Source: Methylotenera_A sp036675645 (GTDB taxonomy: Bacteria > Pseudomonadota > Gammaproteobacteria > Burkholderiales > Methylophilaceae). From it: a DNA stretch of 27,411 bases. The position numbers were made by a program, and so were the translations under genes. The notes below the pieces were generated by a model. The model did no database searches, was not told the DNA's origin, and worked only from the letters and a program-made list of their open reading frames with translations. Positions 8,346-17,172 of the stretch are shown here, piece after piece. The stretch is from contig JAKFEP010000014.1 in assembly GCA_036675645.1 (NCBI GenBank), forward strand, positions 1-27,411. Reading direction: 5' to 3'. How positions within the stretch are numbered: the first letter of the stretch is position 1; each line of letters starts with the position of its first letter.

Positions 8346-9647
8346 TTAACCCGCCATTAATTCATCAAATTTGATTTTTTTTGTAGTTACTTTGGCTTTT
8401 TCTAGCACCCAGTTTACTACATTTTCTTCTGTAGCTAACGCTGCTGGCTCATCCAAACGTTGCACATCAGCATAATACCATTGCACTAATTCTTCCGGTT
8501 TTTCATAGCTGTTGGCAAAAGCATCTACTACCGCACGCACCTGATCAGCACTGGCTTGCAGGTTATTGCTATTTACAATTTCGCTTAAAATAAGGCGCAA
8601 TGTTGTACTGCGTTTAGCTTGTTCTTCAAACATATCAGGCTGTAATTGAATATCTTTAGCCGGCATGCCGCGCTGTTGTAAATTGCGTGCAGTCATTTCC
8701 ATCATGCGATTTATCTCAACGCTGACCAGCGCTTTCGGCACTTCTAATTTTGATTCAGCGATTAACGCTTGAAATACAGCCTCTTTGGTGCGTGCCTTCA
8801 CGCGCTTTTCCACTTCTTGCTCAAGGCTTAATTTAACTTCAGCGCGCATGGTGTTCACGTCGCCGTCAGCCACACCTAAACTTTTAGCAAATTCTGCATC
8901 TACTTTTGGCAACACAGGTTGTGCAACGCTATTAAACGTGACTTCGTAACTAACCTTTTTACCAGCCAATTGTGCCTGATTGTAATCTTTAGGATATGTG
9001 ATATCAAACTGCTTCACTTCACCTGCTTTAGAGCCGATTAACGCCTCATCAAATACAGGAATTCTGCCAGGCTCACCCAGCACCAGATCCATGCCTTGGC
9101 CCGCCGTGTCTTCAACTTCTTGGCCGTCAATACTTGCTTTTAGGCTGATATTTACGCGATCGTCTTTTTTAGTTGCGCGTTTGACTGGCTCATAACTGGT
9201 TCTTTGTTTGACCAGCACTTCGATTGTTTTCTCAACATCAGCGTCAACCACATCCAGGGTTGGTTTTTCGAGTTTGAGTTTAGTCAAATCACCCAGCTTC
9301 ACTTCTGGAAACACTTCAAATGTCGCCACATACTCTAAATCAGTCGCTGCATCCGCAAATGGTTTATGCTCAATGTTAGGGAAGCCAGCAACACGCAGTT
9401 TATTCTCTTCTACCGCATCACCAAAGCTGGACTCTACTGCCTTGGAGTACACTTCATCGCGCACTTGACTGCCATAATGTTGGTTTACCAAGCCAAGCGG
9501 CGCTTTTCCTGGGCGGAAACCTGAAAATTTAGCAGTACGTGAAATTTGTGTGAGACGCTGCTTGATTTGTCCCTCTAAAGGCGCCAAAGGCACTTTTACG
9601 GTCATGCGACGCTCTAGATTGCTGATTGTTTCTACAGATGCTGCCAT
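8346..9647 (-). CDS. tig: Trigger factor, ribosome-bound chaperone and prolyl isomerase
   Basis: This is a 433-residue protein of normal trigger-factor length. The ribosome-docking signature GFRPGKAP is at residues 43-50 of the N-terminal domain. An FKBP-like isomerase domain follows at about 155-250, then a long helical C-terminal chaperone region. It binds ribosomal protein L23 at the tunnel exit and shields nascent chains. AGGAA lies upstream of the ATG. tRNA-Leu precedes it by 80 bp and clpP follows by 15 bp, so the order is tRNA-Leu, tig, clpP, clpX, lon. Confidence 0.97.
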   Translation of the reverse strand: MAASVETISNLERRMTVKVPLAPLEGQIKQRLTQISRTAKFSGFRPGKAPLGLVNQHYGSQVRDEVYSKAVESSFGDAVEENKLRVAGFPNIEHKPFADAATDLEYVATFEVFPEVKLGDLTKLKLEKPTLDVVDADVEKTIEVLVKQRTSYEPVKRATKKDDRVNISLKASIDGQEVEDTAGQGMDLVLGEPGRIPVFDEALIGSKAGEVKQFDITYPKDYNQAQLAGKKVSYEVTFNSVAQPVLPKVDAEFAKSLGVADGDVNTMRAEVKLSLEQEVEKRVKARTKEAVFQALIAESKLEVPKALVSVEINRMMEMTARNLQQRGMPAKDIQLQPDMFEEQAKRSTTLRLILSEIVNSNNLQASADQVRAVVDAFANSYEKPEELVQWYYADVQRLDEPAALATEENVVNWVLEKAKVTTKKIKFDELMAG

Positions 9648-9668
9648 GTTGCGATTCCTGTATAAATG

Positions 9669-9687
9669 GTTTTCTGACGCAGAAAAC
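9669..9687 (-). promoter_or_regulatory. Small hairpin in the tig leader
   Basis: A perfect 8-bp inverted repeat (GTTTTCTG, 3-base spacer, CAGAAAAC) ends 21 bases upstream of the tig start codon. It has no U tract after it, so it is not an obvious terminator of the tRNA-Leu transcript. It may be an RNA-processing or translation-control structure. Confidence 0.4.
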
Positions 9688-9727
9688 TGTTAACTGACAT
9701 TTAATAATATAGCTAGTTTAAAACTTA

Positions 9728-9812
9728 TGGTGCGAAAGGAGAGACTCGAACTCTCACGCCTTACGGCGCTGGAACCTAAATCCAGTGCGTCTACCAATTC
9801 CGCCACTCTCGC
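9728..9812 (-). tRNA. tRNA-Leu (anticodon TAG)
   Basis: An 85-base class II tRNA with encoded CCA. The acceptor stem GCGAGAG pairs with CTTTCGC through one G:U pair. The anticodon loop TTTAGGT within CTGGA/TCCAG carries TAG (complement at 9776-9778). The long variable arm CGCCGTAAGGCG forms its own hairpin, and the T-arm contains AGTTCGAGTCT. Confidence 0.97.
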
Positions 9813-9846
9813 ATTTGATTTTGAAGCCAAAATCAATAAGTCGCAT

Positions 9847-9876
9847 ATTGTATCTCAAGTTTGCTCAATTTGATAA
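9847..9876 (-). promoter_or_regulatory. Candidate promoter of tRNA-Leu (and perhaps tig)
   Basis: On the minus strand TTATCA (9871-9876) is followed after 18 bases by TACAAT (9847-9852), a five-of-six match to the -10. The -10 lies 35 bases before the tRNA-Leu 5' end. The -35 matches at four of six positions. Confidence 0.4.
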
Positions 9877-9940
9877 GCAAAAGCCACAACATCCATACAA
9901 AATCTTAAGCCATGTTTGATTAAACAAGCTTAATTTAGCA

Positions 9941-9970
9941 TTGACAAGCAAGCCTTGCCGATAGCAAGAT
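9941..9970 (+). promoter_or_regulatory. Possible promoter upstream of the small gene and efflux operon
   Basis: A perfect TTGACA (9941-9946) points into the plus-strand operon that begins at 10014. The best -10 at 18-base spacing is CAAGAT (three of six), so the call rests mainly on the -35 and the position. Confidence 0.3.
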
Positions 9971-10013
9971 ACAGGCTAATATTAATCATTTAAGAATAAT
10001 TGTAAGTAAATTT

Positions 10014-10262
10014 ATGCAAAATACTATTAACACCAACGAAACCAACATGTTGCGCGCAGAGCTAGAGCTTTTAATGAAAGAGCGCGATAATTTGCTGATC
10101 ATTGCAGGCGCTTCTGCCGGCTTGATTGCTGAGCTTAATACCCACGATTTACCGATACGCACCGTAGAAGCCGCAGATTTATTAGCGACAACGATTAATA
10201 AGCTTTCTGAAGAAACGTTGCAGGACGCATTGAACTCAGTCCACGCAAGCATTGAAAAATAA
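10014..10262 (+). CDS. Small conserved-looking protein of unknown function (82 aa)
   Basis: I do not recognise this protein. It is acidic, lacks Cys, a signal peptide or a membrane segment, and is predicted mostly helical. Residues about 11-24 are a charged amphipathic stretch (MLRAELELLMKERD), then a small hydrophobic patch (LLIIAGASAGLIAEL) and further helices. A second in-frame ATG at 10047 is a possible alternative start. Neither start has a strong Shine-Dalgarno sequence. It lies 36 bp before the outer-membrane factor gene on the same strand and could be cotranscribed with it, but nothing in the sequence ties it to efflux. A coding call is favoured because the frame fills the gap between a -35-like element and the operon. 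Confidence 0.6.
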   Translation: MQNTINTNETNMLRAELELLMKERDNLLIIAGASAGLIAELNTHDLPIRTVEAADLLATTINKLSEETLQDALNSVHASIEK

Positions 10263-10298
10263 TCGCAGGCGCTTGATTAAGTAGCAAGGCTGCATCTG

Positions 10299-11756
10299 AT
10301 GTCAAAGCACATTTCATCTAGCTTAATGATTGCACTGATGAGCGCCAGCCTTTTATTGACAGCTTGCGCTAAAGAAAAATATCAAGCCAAGCCAATTGAC
10401 CAGCAACAAACTACCAAAAAAATTCTTGCAAAAAGCCCATTAAGCCCTGATTTTAAGGTTTATTTAATCAAACAAGGCTATAAAGAAAGCGAATTACCAT
10501 TTGCTAACTGGGGCTTGAATGAATTGACGTTAAGCGCACTATATCACCACCCAAAATTAGATGTTGCTAAAGCACAATTAGCACTGGCCTACGCACAACT
10601 TGAAAGTGCAGGCCAAAAACAAAATCCAACCCTAAATGGCAGCATTGCCCGTAGTAACCAAGCCAACGAAGACATCCGGCCTTGGGCTTATGGATTAAAT
10701 GTTGATATCCCGATTGAAACCGCCAATAAACGCCAGATTCGCATAGAAGAGGCACAGCATCTTGCGGAAAGTGCACGTCTCGATGTTGCCGACATGGCTT
10801 GGCAACTACGCACACAAGCAGCCAAAGATCTGCTGCGCTATCATGAAAATAAAGCACTACAAAATCAACTCACCAGCGAAGTTAAGAAACAAGATGAGCT
10901 GATCAAAATATTGGAAAAACGGCTGCAATTAGGCGCACTTTCTAACACAGAGCTCAATGCTGCCAAGCTGTTACAACAAAAAACGCTGTATTCACTTAAC
11001 TCCGAGCAAGCGAAATCAGCTGAAATCCTTACCAGGCTTGCCTCAGACGCAGGGTTAACGGTCGAAAAATTCAGTCAAATCCCCATAAAACCTTTAGATA
11101 CAGACGCAGCTTTATTGCTGCAAAGTAACTTATTAAGTACATCTGCGACGCAAAAACTTCAAGAAACAGCGTTGTTAAACCGTCTGGATATTCGACGCAG
11201 CTTAGCTAAATATGCCGCTGCAGAAGCAAAAATAAAACTGGAAGTGGCTAAACAAACGCCCGATATATCACTTAGCCCGGGCTATGCATTTGAATTTGGT
11301 GACCGCATTTGGTCACTGGGATTCTCTGCCCTACTCAACTTAATCAATAAAAACCAGACCCTTATTTCCGAGGCCATTCAACTGCGTGAAATTGAAGGTG
11401 CACAATTTGAAGCGCTGCAAGCCAAAATCATTACGGATTTAAGCCAAAGCTTGGCAATTTATGAAGCGAGCATGCAAAACGTGATACAGGTAAAAGAGCA
11501 ACAGGCTAACCAATTGCTGTATAGCCAAAAACTGCAGCGCCAATTTGATGCTGGCTTAATTGACCGCTTGGCACTCACACAAAATGATCTCAATACAGAG
11601 TTATTAACTCAGCAGCTGCTGACAGCGCAGTTTCAAGCGTTGCAGGCTGCATTGGCAATTGAAGAGGTGATGCAGCACCCACTTTTTGATGACTTTTCTA
11701 TGCCAACAGATGTTTCCATTGATACTAATAAAATTTCTATAAATAGGCAGGATTAA
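10299..11756 (+). CDS. TolC-family outer-membrane efflux lipoprotein
   Basis: This 485-residue protein of the outer-membrane-factor family forms the trimeric exit channel of a tripartite pump. The N-terminus is a lipoprotein signal peptide with lipobox LLTAC, so Cys23 would be lipidated. The residue after it is Ala rather than Asp, which predicts outer-membrane sorting. The rest is rich in long Ala/Gln/Leu helices, in two repeated halves as expected for the TolC barrel-tunnel fold (LNELTLSALYHHPKLDVAKA in the first half and LLNRLDIRRSLAKYAAAEAKIKLEVAK starting the second). The ATG has only a weak ribosome-binding site. The adaptor gene follows after 3 bp and the RND pump after that, so it is the first pump component of the operon. 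Confidence 0.85.
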   Translation: MSKHISSSLMIALMSASLLLTACAKEKYQAKPIDQQQTTKKILAKSPLSPDFKVYLIKQGYKESELPFANWGLNELTLSALYHHPKLDVAKAQLALAYAQLESAGQKQNPTLNGSIARSNQANEDIRPWAYGLNVDIPIETANKRQIRIEEAQHLAESARLDVADMAWQLRTQAAKDLLRYHENKALQNQLTSEVKKQDELIKILEKRLQLGALSNTELNAAKLLQQKTLYSLNSEQAKSAEILTRLASDAGLTVEKFSQIPIKPLDTDAALLLQSNLLSTSATQKLQETALLNRLDIRRSLAKYAAAEAKIKLEVAKQTPDISLSPGYAFEFGDRIWSLGFSALLNLINKNQTLISEAIQLREIEGAQFEALQAKIITDLSQSLAIYEASMQNVIQVKEQQANQLLYSQKLQRQFDAGLIDRLALTQNDLNTELLTQQLLTAQFQALQAALAIEEVMQHPLFDDFSMPTDVSIDTNKISINRQD

Positions 11757-11759
11757 GCC

Positions 11760-12824
11760 ATGAATAAAAAAATTGGCCTGATTATCATTGTTCAGGCTTT
11801 ATTAATTATTGCGCTATTTTGGACGCTGGTTTTTTACGGGAAAGATGAGTATGAAGATTACCGATCAGAACAAGAAGAAGAGATTGAAACCCTGAACCGC
11901 GTTTCAGAAAATGATGGAGTCCACATTGTTAATATCTCACTGGCAGCACAACAAAATAGCGGCATTAAAACTGCAAAGGTGAACGCTGCACAGTTTCAAG
12001 GTGAAATTAAAAGCTTTGGTAATGTGGTTAGTATTGATAGCTTGATTGAAGCCAAAACCAAGTATTTGAACTTAAAATCAAATGCGGATCTTGTACGTGC
12101 TGCAAGTAGCCAAAATATGCAGCAATATCAAAGGCTTAAAACACTGAACGATGATGACAAAAACGTTTCAGACCGAGTTGTGCAAGAAGCGCTCGGAATC
12201 GTGAATGCAGATAAAGCCCAAGTGACAGCCAACGAATTACAGATACGAAACCTGCAGAACAATGTGAACTTACAATGGGGTGAGGCACTGGCTAAATTAG
12301 TATTTGCCGATAATTTACCGCCGCATTTGGCTAATTTATTAGATAGAAAAAATGTACTGATACAAATGACGCTACCTTTAAGCACTGCAACGCCAAAGTC
12401 TGGGGCTAGCATCATTGTTACACCGATAAATGACGCAGATACGCGTATTAAAGCTGTCTACGTGTCCCCTGCTTCAACATCTGATGCTAATGTTTTTGGT
12501 AAAACATTCTACTACAGCGCGCCAGCAGAGCAACTGCGTATCGGCATGCGCGTCAGTGTAGAACTCAGCAACAGCGCAAGTGATACTGTTAGCGGCGTTA
12601 TTGTCCCAAGCAGCGCTGTGGTGTGGTATGCAGGCACGCCCTGGGCATATTTTAAACAGAAACCAGATCAATTTTTACGCAAACCAATCTCTACTGATAC
12701 CGAAGTCGAAACTGGCTGGTTTAACCGAGAGTTAGATGCCAGCAACGAGGTCGTAGTAAGCGGTGCACAACTACTACTTTCAGAAGAGTTTAAATACCTT
12801 ATAAAAAACGAAAACGATGATTGA
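11760..12824 (+). CDS. Periplasmic adaptor (membrane fusion) protein of RND efflux system, divergent
   Basis: This 354-residue protein has one N-terminal hydrophobic segment (about 5-26), acting as a signal anchor, and a charged Glu-rich linker. An 'SFGNVV' start of the lipoyl/barrel region follows, then a helical hairpin (about 105-165) and a C-terminal beta-barrel/membrane-proximal region with LRIGMRVSVEL and VSGVIVPSSAVVWYAG. It would bridge the inner-membrane RND pump and the outer-membrane factor. The family call comes from these motifs and above all from its place between the two other components. It is divergent from well-known CusB, CzcB and AcrA. AGGA lies a few bases upstream and the gene starts 3 bp after its neighbour. 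Confidence 0.78.
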   Translation: MNKKIGLIIIVQALLIIALFWTLVFYGKDEYEDYRSEQEEEIETLNRVSENDGVHIVNISLAAQQNSGIKTAKVNAAQFQGEIKSFGNVVSIDSLIEAKTKYLNLKSNADLVRAASSQNMQQYQRLKTLNDDDKNVSDRVVQEALGIVNADKAQVTANELQIRNLQNNVNLQWGEALAKLVFADNLPPHLANLLDRKNVLIQMTLPLSTATPKSGASIIVTPINDADTRIKAVYVSPASTSDANVFGKTFYYSAPAEQLRIGMRVSVELSNSASDTVSGVIVPSSAVVWYAGTPWAYFKQKPDQFLRKPISTDTEVETGWFNRELDASNEVVVSGAQLLLSEEFKYLIKNENDD

Positions 12825-12881
12825 TATGAAGTTTGATTGCAGACTCATACCACGCAATGTTTTAAATAAAGACCTCACATC

Positions 12882-15800
12882 ATGATGTCGGCAATTGTCC
12901 GGTTTTCGATTCGTTTTAATGGGGTAATTATTGGCTTGGCAAGCTTGGTAGTGCTGTACGGCTTGTACAGTCTCACCCGTAGTAATTTAGATGTTTTCCC
13001 TGAGTTTTCGCCGACACAGATTGTCATCCAAACAGAATCGCCTGGCTTATCAGCCGAGTTGGTTGAAGCTTTAGTGACACAGCCGATTGAAACCAGCATT
13101 GCCGGCACTGTTGGTGTAACCGACATGCGCTCGCAATCGATTCCTGGCTTGTCCATTGTTAACGTCTTTTTCGATGAGAAAACTGACATATACAGGAACC
13201 GGCAAGTCGTCGCAGAGCGCTTAAGCACGCTGACCAATCAAATTCCTAAAGGCATCACTCCTAACATTACCCCGCTCACCTCCTCGGCCAGCACAATACT
13301 GGGCTTTGGACTTACTTCTAAAAAGCTAAATCTAATGGAATTGAGAACGCTGGTGGATTGGACTATCACACCACACTTATTGGCTATTCCCGGTGTAGCG
13401 GATGTGAACATTTTTGGCGGTCAAGTACGTCAATTCCAAGTGCAAATTGATCCTGCAAAACTCATGCGCTACCAACTCAATATTAGTGAAGTTGTCGTGG
13501 CAGCACAGCGTGCTACAGGTGTCAGCGGCGCTGGTTTTATTGAAAATAGCAATCAACGCATTATCATCAATGTGGAAGGCCAAGCAACAACTGCTGCTAC
13601 TCTAGCTAAAGCGGTGCTCTTGCATAAGAACGGTCTCAGCATCAAGCTAGGCGACATAGGAAATGTAATAGAAGGCGCAGCGCCTTCTATTAGCGCCGCC
13701 GCAATAAATGAAGAGCCTGGCATTTATTTATCTGTACAAGGACAGCTGGGGGCTAATACGCATGCGGTGACCCTAGCGATTGAGTCTGCATTAAAAGAGC
13801 TTAAGCCAACCTTAAATGGTCAGCAAGTCGTTTTGCATGAAGGCCTATTTAGACCTGCTAATTTCATCGAAACCGCAATTGATGGTGTGCGTAAAGACAT
13901 CCTTATCGGTTCAATTCTAGTGATTAGTGTTTTGTTTTTGTTTTTGTTTAATGCGCGGACTGCATTTATATCTGCCACCGCGATCCCGCTTTCATTATTA
14001 AGTGCCATCGTGATTCTGAGCTATTTCAATATTGGCCTCAATATTATGGTCCTAGGCGGCTTGGCGATTGCGCTTGGTGAAGTAGTGGATGATGCCATTA
14101 TTGATACTGAGAATATTTTTAGGCGCTTAAAGGAAAATCGCCTGCTTGCCACACCTGTTCCTATCTACAAGGTCGTGTTTGACGCCTCTATGGAAGTGCG
14201 CAATTCAGTGGTTTACGCCACCATAATCGTTGCTCTGGTATTTATGCCCCTACTGACTTTAAGCGGCGTAGCGGGCAAGCTATTCGCGCCGTTAGGAATT
14301 GCCTATATTGCCGCGATAATGGCTTCACTCGTGGTTGCTCTTACGCTGACACCTGCATTATGTTACGTGATGCTAGGCCATGGAAAATTAGATACCGAAG
14401 ACTCCCCTACCATCAAATGGATTAAAAAAGGTTACGTTAAACTTTTATACCACATTGAAAAACAATACAAACTCATCCTGAGCGTTAGTTTTTTACTTAT
14501 TGCATTAGGGTTAGGCATTCTGCCATTATTCAAAAGCCAGTTTATCCCTGCCTTGCATGAAGGCCATTTTATTATGCACATGACTGCTGTGCCGGGCACC
14601 TCAGAGCAAGAGTCTTTACGCCTGGGTAAGCAAGTCAGCAAAGTGTTGCGTAACATTAAAGGGGTGCAATCGGTAACGCAGTGGGTTGGACGTGCGCAAA
14701 ATGGCGCAGATACCTTTGGCACCCATTACAGTGAGTTCGAGATTGAAATTGGCACATTGTCAGGTGAAGAGCAAGACCACATTCTGGCTGAGATTCGTGA
14801 ACAATTGGCGGGTGAAGCCGTAGATACTGACGGTGATGGCGTCGCAGAAACGGGTTTCGTAGGCGTGAATTTCGCGATTAATACCTTCTTAACCGAACGT
14901 ATAGAAGAAACCATTTCCGGTTATGCAGCCTCTACAGTCATTCACATTTTTGGCAACGATTTAGATGCCCTAGACCGTGACGCACAAAAAATTGCCAGCT
15001 TGGTAAATAGTATTAAGGGTGCTGAAGATGTACTGGTGCAATCGCCCCCAGGAACACCACAGGTGGTTATTCGGTTACGTCCAGAAAAGCTTGGCCTATG
15101 GGGTTTGCAGCCCGTTGACGTGCTAGACACCATCCGCGCGGCTAATGAAGGTGTACCGGTATCACAAGTTTACATGGGCAGCCATGTGGTTGGCTTGAGC
15201 GTGGTGCTAGAACATGAGGCGCGCGATGACATTGGCGATATTGGCAATATTCCATTGTTTAACTCGGATGGAAAATTACTGCATTTAAAAGATATTGCTT
15301 TTATCACGCAAGAGAATGGCCGCTCAAAGATACTGCATGCCGGGGCTAAGCGCATCCAAACGGTGACAGCGAATGTAGAAGACCGTGATGTAGCAAGTTT
15401 TACGGATGAACTAAAAAAACGCATTAAAAGCGATATCAGGTTAGGTAAAGGCAATTATCTAGAGTTTACTGGGGAAGCTGAAGCCAACGCCCAATCGCGC
15501 GAAGATTTAATTGTGCACTCCCTGCTGGCAGGTGTTGCCATTTTTTTGATGCTCTATATCGCGTTTGGGCGCATGCGCAATCTATTACTAACCTTTGCCA
15601 ACCTCCCCTTTGCGCTAATAGGCGGTGTGTTAGCCACTTTTTTTACCGGCGGCTGGATTTCATTAGGTTCGCTGGTAGGCTTCGTGACTTTATTTGGTAT
15701 CACCTTGAGAAACTCCATCATGATGGTCTCGCACTTTCAGCATTTGGTTGACGATGAAAATTGCTTATGGAACCTGGAAACCTGTATTCGCGGTGCTACT

Positions 15801-16010
15801 GAGCGCTTACCTTCTATTTTGATGACAGCGTTGGTAACCGCATTGGGCTTACTACCGCTGGCCATCGGCAGTGGTCAGCCGGGGCGCGAAATTGAAGGGC
15901 CAATGGCAACGATTATTGTAGGGGGGCTAATAACTTCGACGATATTAAACTTACTGATTATGCCTACGATTATGTTGCATTTTGGCAAGTTTGAGAAACA
16001 ACAGGACTAG
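12882..16010 (+). CDS. RND-family efflux pump, heavy-metal (CzcA/CusA)-like clade
   Basis: This 1042-residue inner-membrane proton antiporter has the usual RND length. The N-terminal part contains motifs of the CzcA/CusA group: DVFPEFSPTQIVIQTESPGL, a TDIYRNRQVVAERL segment and a repeated second half near 530. Transmembrane helix 4 carries EVVDDAIIDTEN with Asp403, Asp404 and Asp408, the proton-relay region. Two large periplasmic loops and 12 membrane segments are inferred from hydrophobic blocks at about 12-30, 340-500, 530-550 and 880-1030. The transported substrate cannot be read from sequence: the overall likeness is to heavy-metal pumps, but the double Asp is more usual for multidrug pumps. 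It is the last gene of the efflux operon and ends 13 bp from the convergent pterin dehydratase gene. No terminator is evident. Confidence 0.88.
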   Translation: MMSAIVRFSIRFNGVIIGLASLVVLYGLYSLTRSNLDVFPEFSPTQIVIQTESPGLSAELVEALVTQPIETSIAGTVGVTDMRSQSIPGLSIVNVFFDEKTDIYRNRQVVAERLSTLTNQIPKGITPNITPLTSSASTILGFGLTSKKLNLMELRTLVDWTITPHLLAIPGVADVNIFGGQVRQFQVQIDPAKLMRYQLNISEVVVAAQRATGVSGAGFIENSNQRIIINVEGQATTAATLAKAVLLHKNGLSIKLGDIGNVIEGAAPSISAAAINEEPGIYLSVQGQLGANTHAVTLAIESALKELKPTLNGQQVVLHEGLFRPANFIETAIDGVRKDILIGSILVISVLFLFLFNARTAFISATAIPLSLLSAIVILSYFNIGLNIMVLGGLAIALGEVVDDAIIDTENIFRRLKENRLLATPVPIYKVVFDASMEVRNSVVYATIIVALVFMPLLTLSGVAGKLFAPLGIAYIAAIMASLVVALTLTPALCYVMLGHGKLDTEDSPTIKWIKKGYVKLLYHIEKQYKLILSVSFLLIALGLGILPLFKSQFIPALHEGHFIMHMTAVPGTSEQESLRLGKQVSKVLRNIKGVQSVTQWVGRAQNGADTFGTHYSEFEIEIGTLSGEEQDHILAEIREQLAGEAVDTDGDGVAETGFVGVNFAINTFLTERIEETISGYAASTVIHIFGNDLDALDRDAQKIASLVNSIKGAEDVLVQSPPGTPQVVIRLRPEKLGLWGLQPVDVLDTIRAANEGVPVSQVYMGSHVVGLSVVLEHEARDDIGDIGNIPLFNSDGKLLHLKDIAFITQENGRSKILHAGAKRIQTVTANVEDRDVASFTDELKKRIKSDIRLGKGNYLEFTGEAEANAQSREDLIVHSLLAGVAIFLMLYIAFGRMRNLLLTFANLPFALIGGVLATFFTGGWISLGSLVGFVTLFGITLRNSIMMVSHFQHLVDDENCLWNLETCIRGATERLPSILMTALVTALGLLPLAIGSGQPGREIEGPMATIIVGGLITSTILNLLIMPTIMLHFGKFEKQQD

Positions 16011-16023
16011 GCCAAATTAAGGC

Positions 16024-16392
16024 TTAGTCGTATTTGATATATTTAAATCTTGCGTCATCATTAGGTGTGCCTTGCAAAACACCGCCTTCAAGCGCTGGTT
16101 GCCAACCAATCACCTGCTCAATTTTAGATGCCAATTCAAAATCTTTATCAGTAATGCCTTTAGCGTCATGCGTACACAGCTTAACAATCACAAACGCATA
16201 AGAAACCGTTAAATCGGGATGATGCCAGGCAGCTTCCGCCAGGTGCCCTACCGTATTCACAACCATTAACGTAGCTTTCCAGCCACTAGTTTTATATTTG
16301 CGCCGTATCCAGCCATTTTCTAAAAACCAGTGTGGAAGCTCTTTTTCAAGCCTTTGAGTGATTTCCTGTTCGGAGTAAACTTTAGCTGTCAT
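16024..16392 (-). CDS. pcd: Pterin-4a-carbinolamine dehydratase family protein
   Basis: A 122-residue protein with the catalytic signature of the family: AAWHHPDLTVSYAFVIVKLCTHDAKG, giving His57, His58 and His75 plus the downstream GITDKDF. The enzyme dehydrates 4a-hydroxytetrahydropterins. No phenylalanine hydroxylase gene is nearby. Instead it ends the minus-strand C1 cofactor cluster, 14 bp after the MfnE-like kinase, so a role with the methanopterin-type pterin is more likely than aromatic amino acid hydroxylation. Homologues occur in H4MPT gene clusters of other methylotrophs, as I recall from published comparative work. The ATG has a weak ribosome-binding site, consistent with coupled translation. 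Confidence 0.9.
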   Translation of the reverse strand: MTAKVYSEQEITQRLEKELPHWFLENGWIRRKYKTSGWKATLMVVNTVGHLAEAAWHHPDLTVSYAFVIVKLCTHDAKGITDKDFELASKIEQVIGWQPALEGGVLQGTPNDDARFKYIKYD

Positions 16393-16406
16393 AGTTACTT
16401 AGTAAA

Positions 16407-17024
16407 TTAGTGCAGAATCAAAGAGCCAAATTTGCTTAATTTCTGCTCGTCTATGCCATCTTCAAAGTGAACATGGTCGGTTTTCTTCACAATCCACGGT
16501 GAAAATTCCTTATCCAATGCATAATCACCGAATTCAGAATCAACCAATCCATCTTTGGTTACATCTTTGAGTTTAAGGTTTTCGCCTTTTGGTTTGATTG
16601 ATTTCACTAAAACCAGATGCTTTGCATCTAACTCTTTGGCTAACCAGGCCGCTATACTGTCGGAGGTAGTGTCCCAGTTTTGAGGAATAGTATCGTCTGC
16701 AAGTACCATTTTACTGGGTAGCCAGATAATGCCACGGTGCTGCCAGCGTCGCTCATCAATTTCCATAGGCGTGCTTGCTGTGGCTAACGCCGGATTCATA
16801 TTTGCCAACAATAAACCTAATTGATCCATCGCTAAAACGGCTAATCTATGGGCGCAAGTATCGCTTATTTTTGAGACCTTTTGTGCTTCGCGTACCGCAT
16901 CAGCAAACACGCCGCCGCCGGGCACTATAATGATTTTTCCGTCACCGTATTTTGCTACTGCTTCTAACCAACATGCCAACTCTGGCGAGCCTAATAAGCT
17001 ACCGCCGATTTTTACTACCCACAT
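16407..17024 (-). CDS. Amino acid kinase-fold protein, MfnE-like (methylofuran biosynthesis candidate)
   Basis: This is a 205-residue kinase of the aspartokinase/uridylate-kinase fold. Residues 1-10 carry MWVVKIGGSLL, the phosphate-binding Lys-Gly-Gly start, followed by IIIVPGGGVFADAVR and the nucleotide-site region NWDTTSDSIAAWLA. I chose the ATG at 17024 because AAAGGG precedes it and the protein fold starts exactly there. In-frame starts upstream (17054, and TTG at 17075) would add a non-conserved Lys-rich tail. In methanogens, MfnE of this kinase family phosphorylates the aminomethylfuran-methanol phosphate on the way to methanofuran. By family and by neighbours (MfnD-like, MfnF-like) the same step for methylofuran is the best guess. 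Confidence 0.75.
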   Translation of the reverse strand: MWVVKIGGSLLGSPELACWLEAVAKYGDGKIIIVPGGGVFADAVREAQKVSKISDTCAHRLAVLAMDQLGLLLANMNPALATASTPMEIDERRWQHRGIIWLPSKMVLADDTIPQNWDTTSDSIAAWLAKELDAKHLVLVKSIKPKGENLKLKDVTKDGLVDSEFGDYALDKEFSPWIVKKTDHVHFEDGIDEQKLSKFGSLILH

Positions 17025-17172
17025 GGATTTACCCTTTAATTGATTTTTTTCCATAGCGGCTTGATTTCCTTTCAACTCAATATGTTAAGTTAAAATTACT
17101 GGCTTGGTTATTAGTATTGTTACACTTAAAAATGTTGGATTCTTATTGCTTTTCATTTTTAAGAAGCTTAAA

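Noticed and set aside
9669..9687. tig leader hairpin as a riboswitch
   Set aside because: Only a single 8-bp stem with a 3-base loop is present, with no conserved aptamer-like architecture.
9986..10252. Minus-strand reading frame of 88 codons overlapping the small plus-strand gene
   Set aside because: It lies almost wholly antisense to the 82-residue frame, has no ribosome-binding site and has Ser/Ile-rich content typical of a shadow frame. The plus-strand frame fits the operon.
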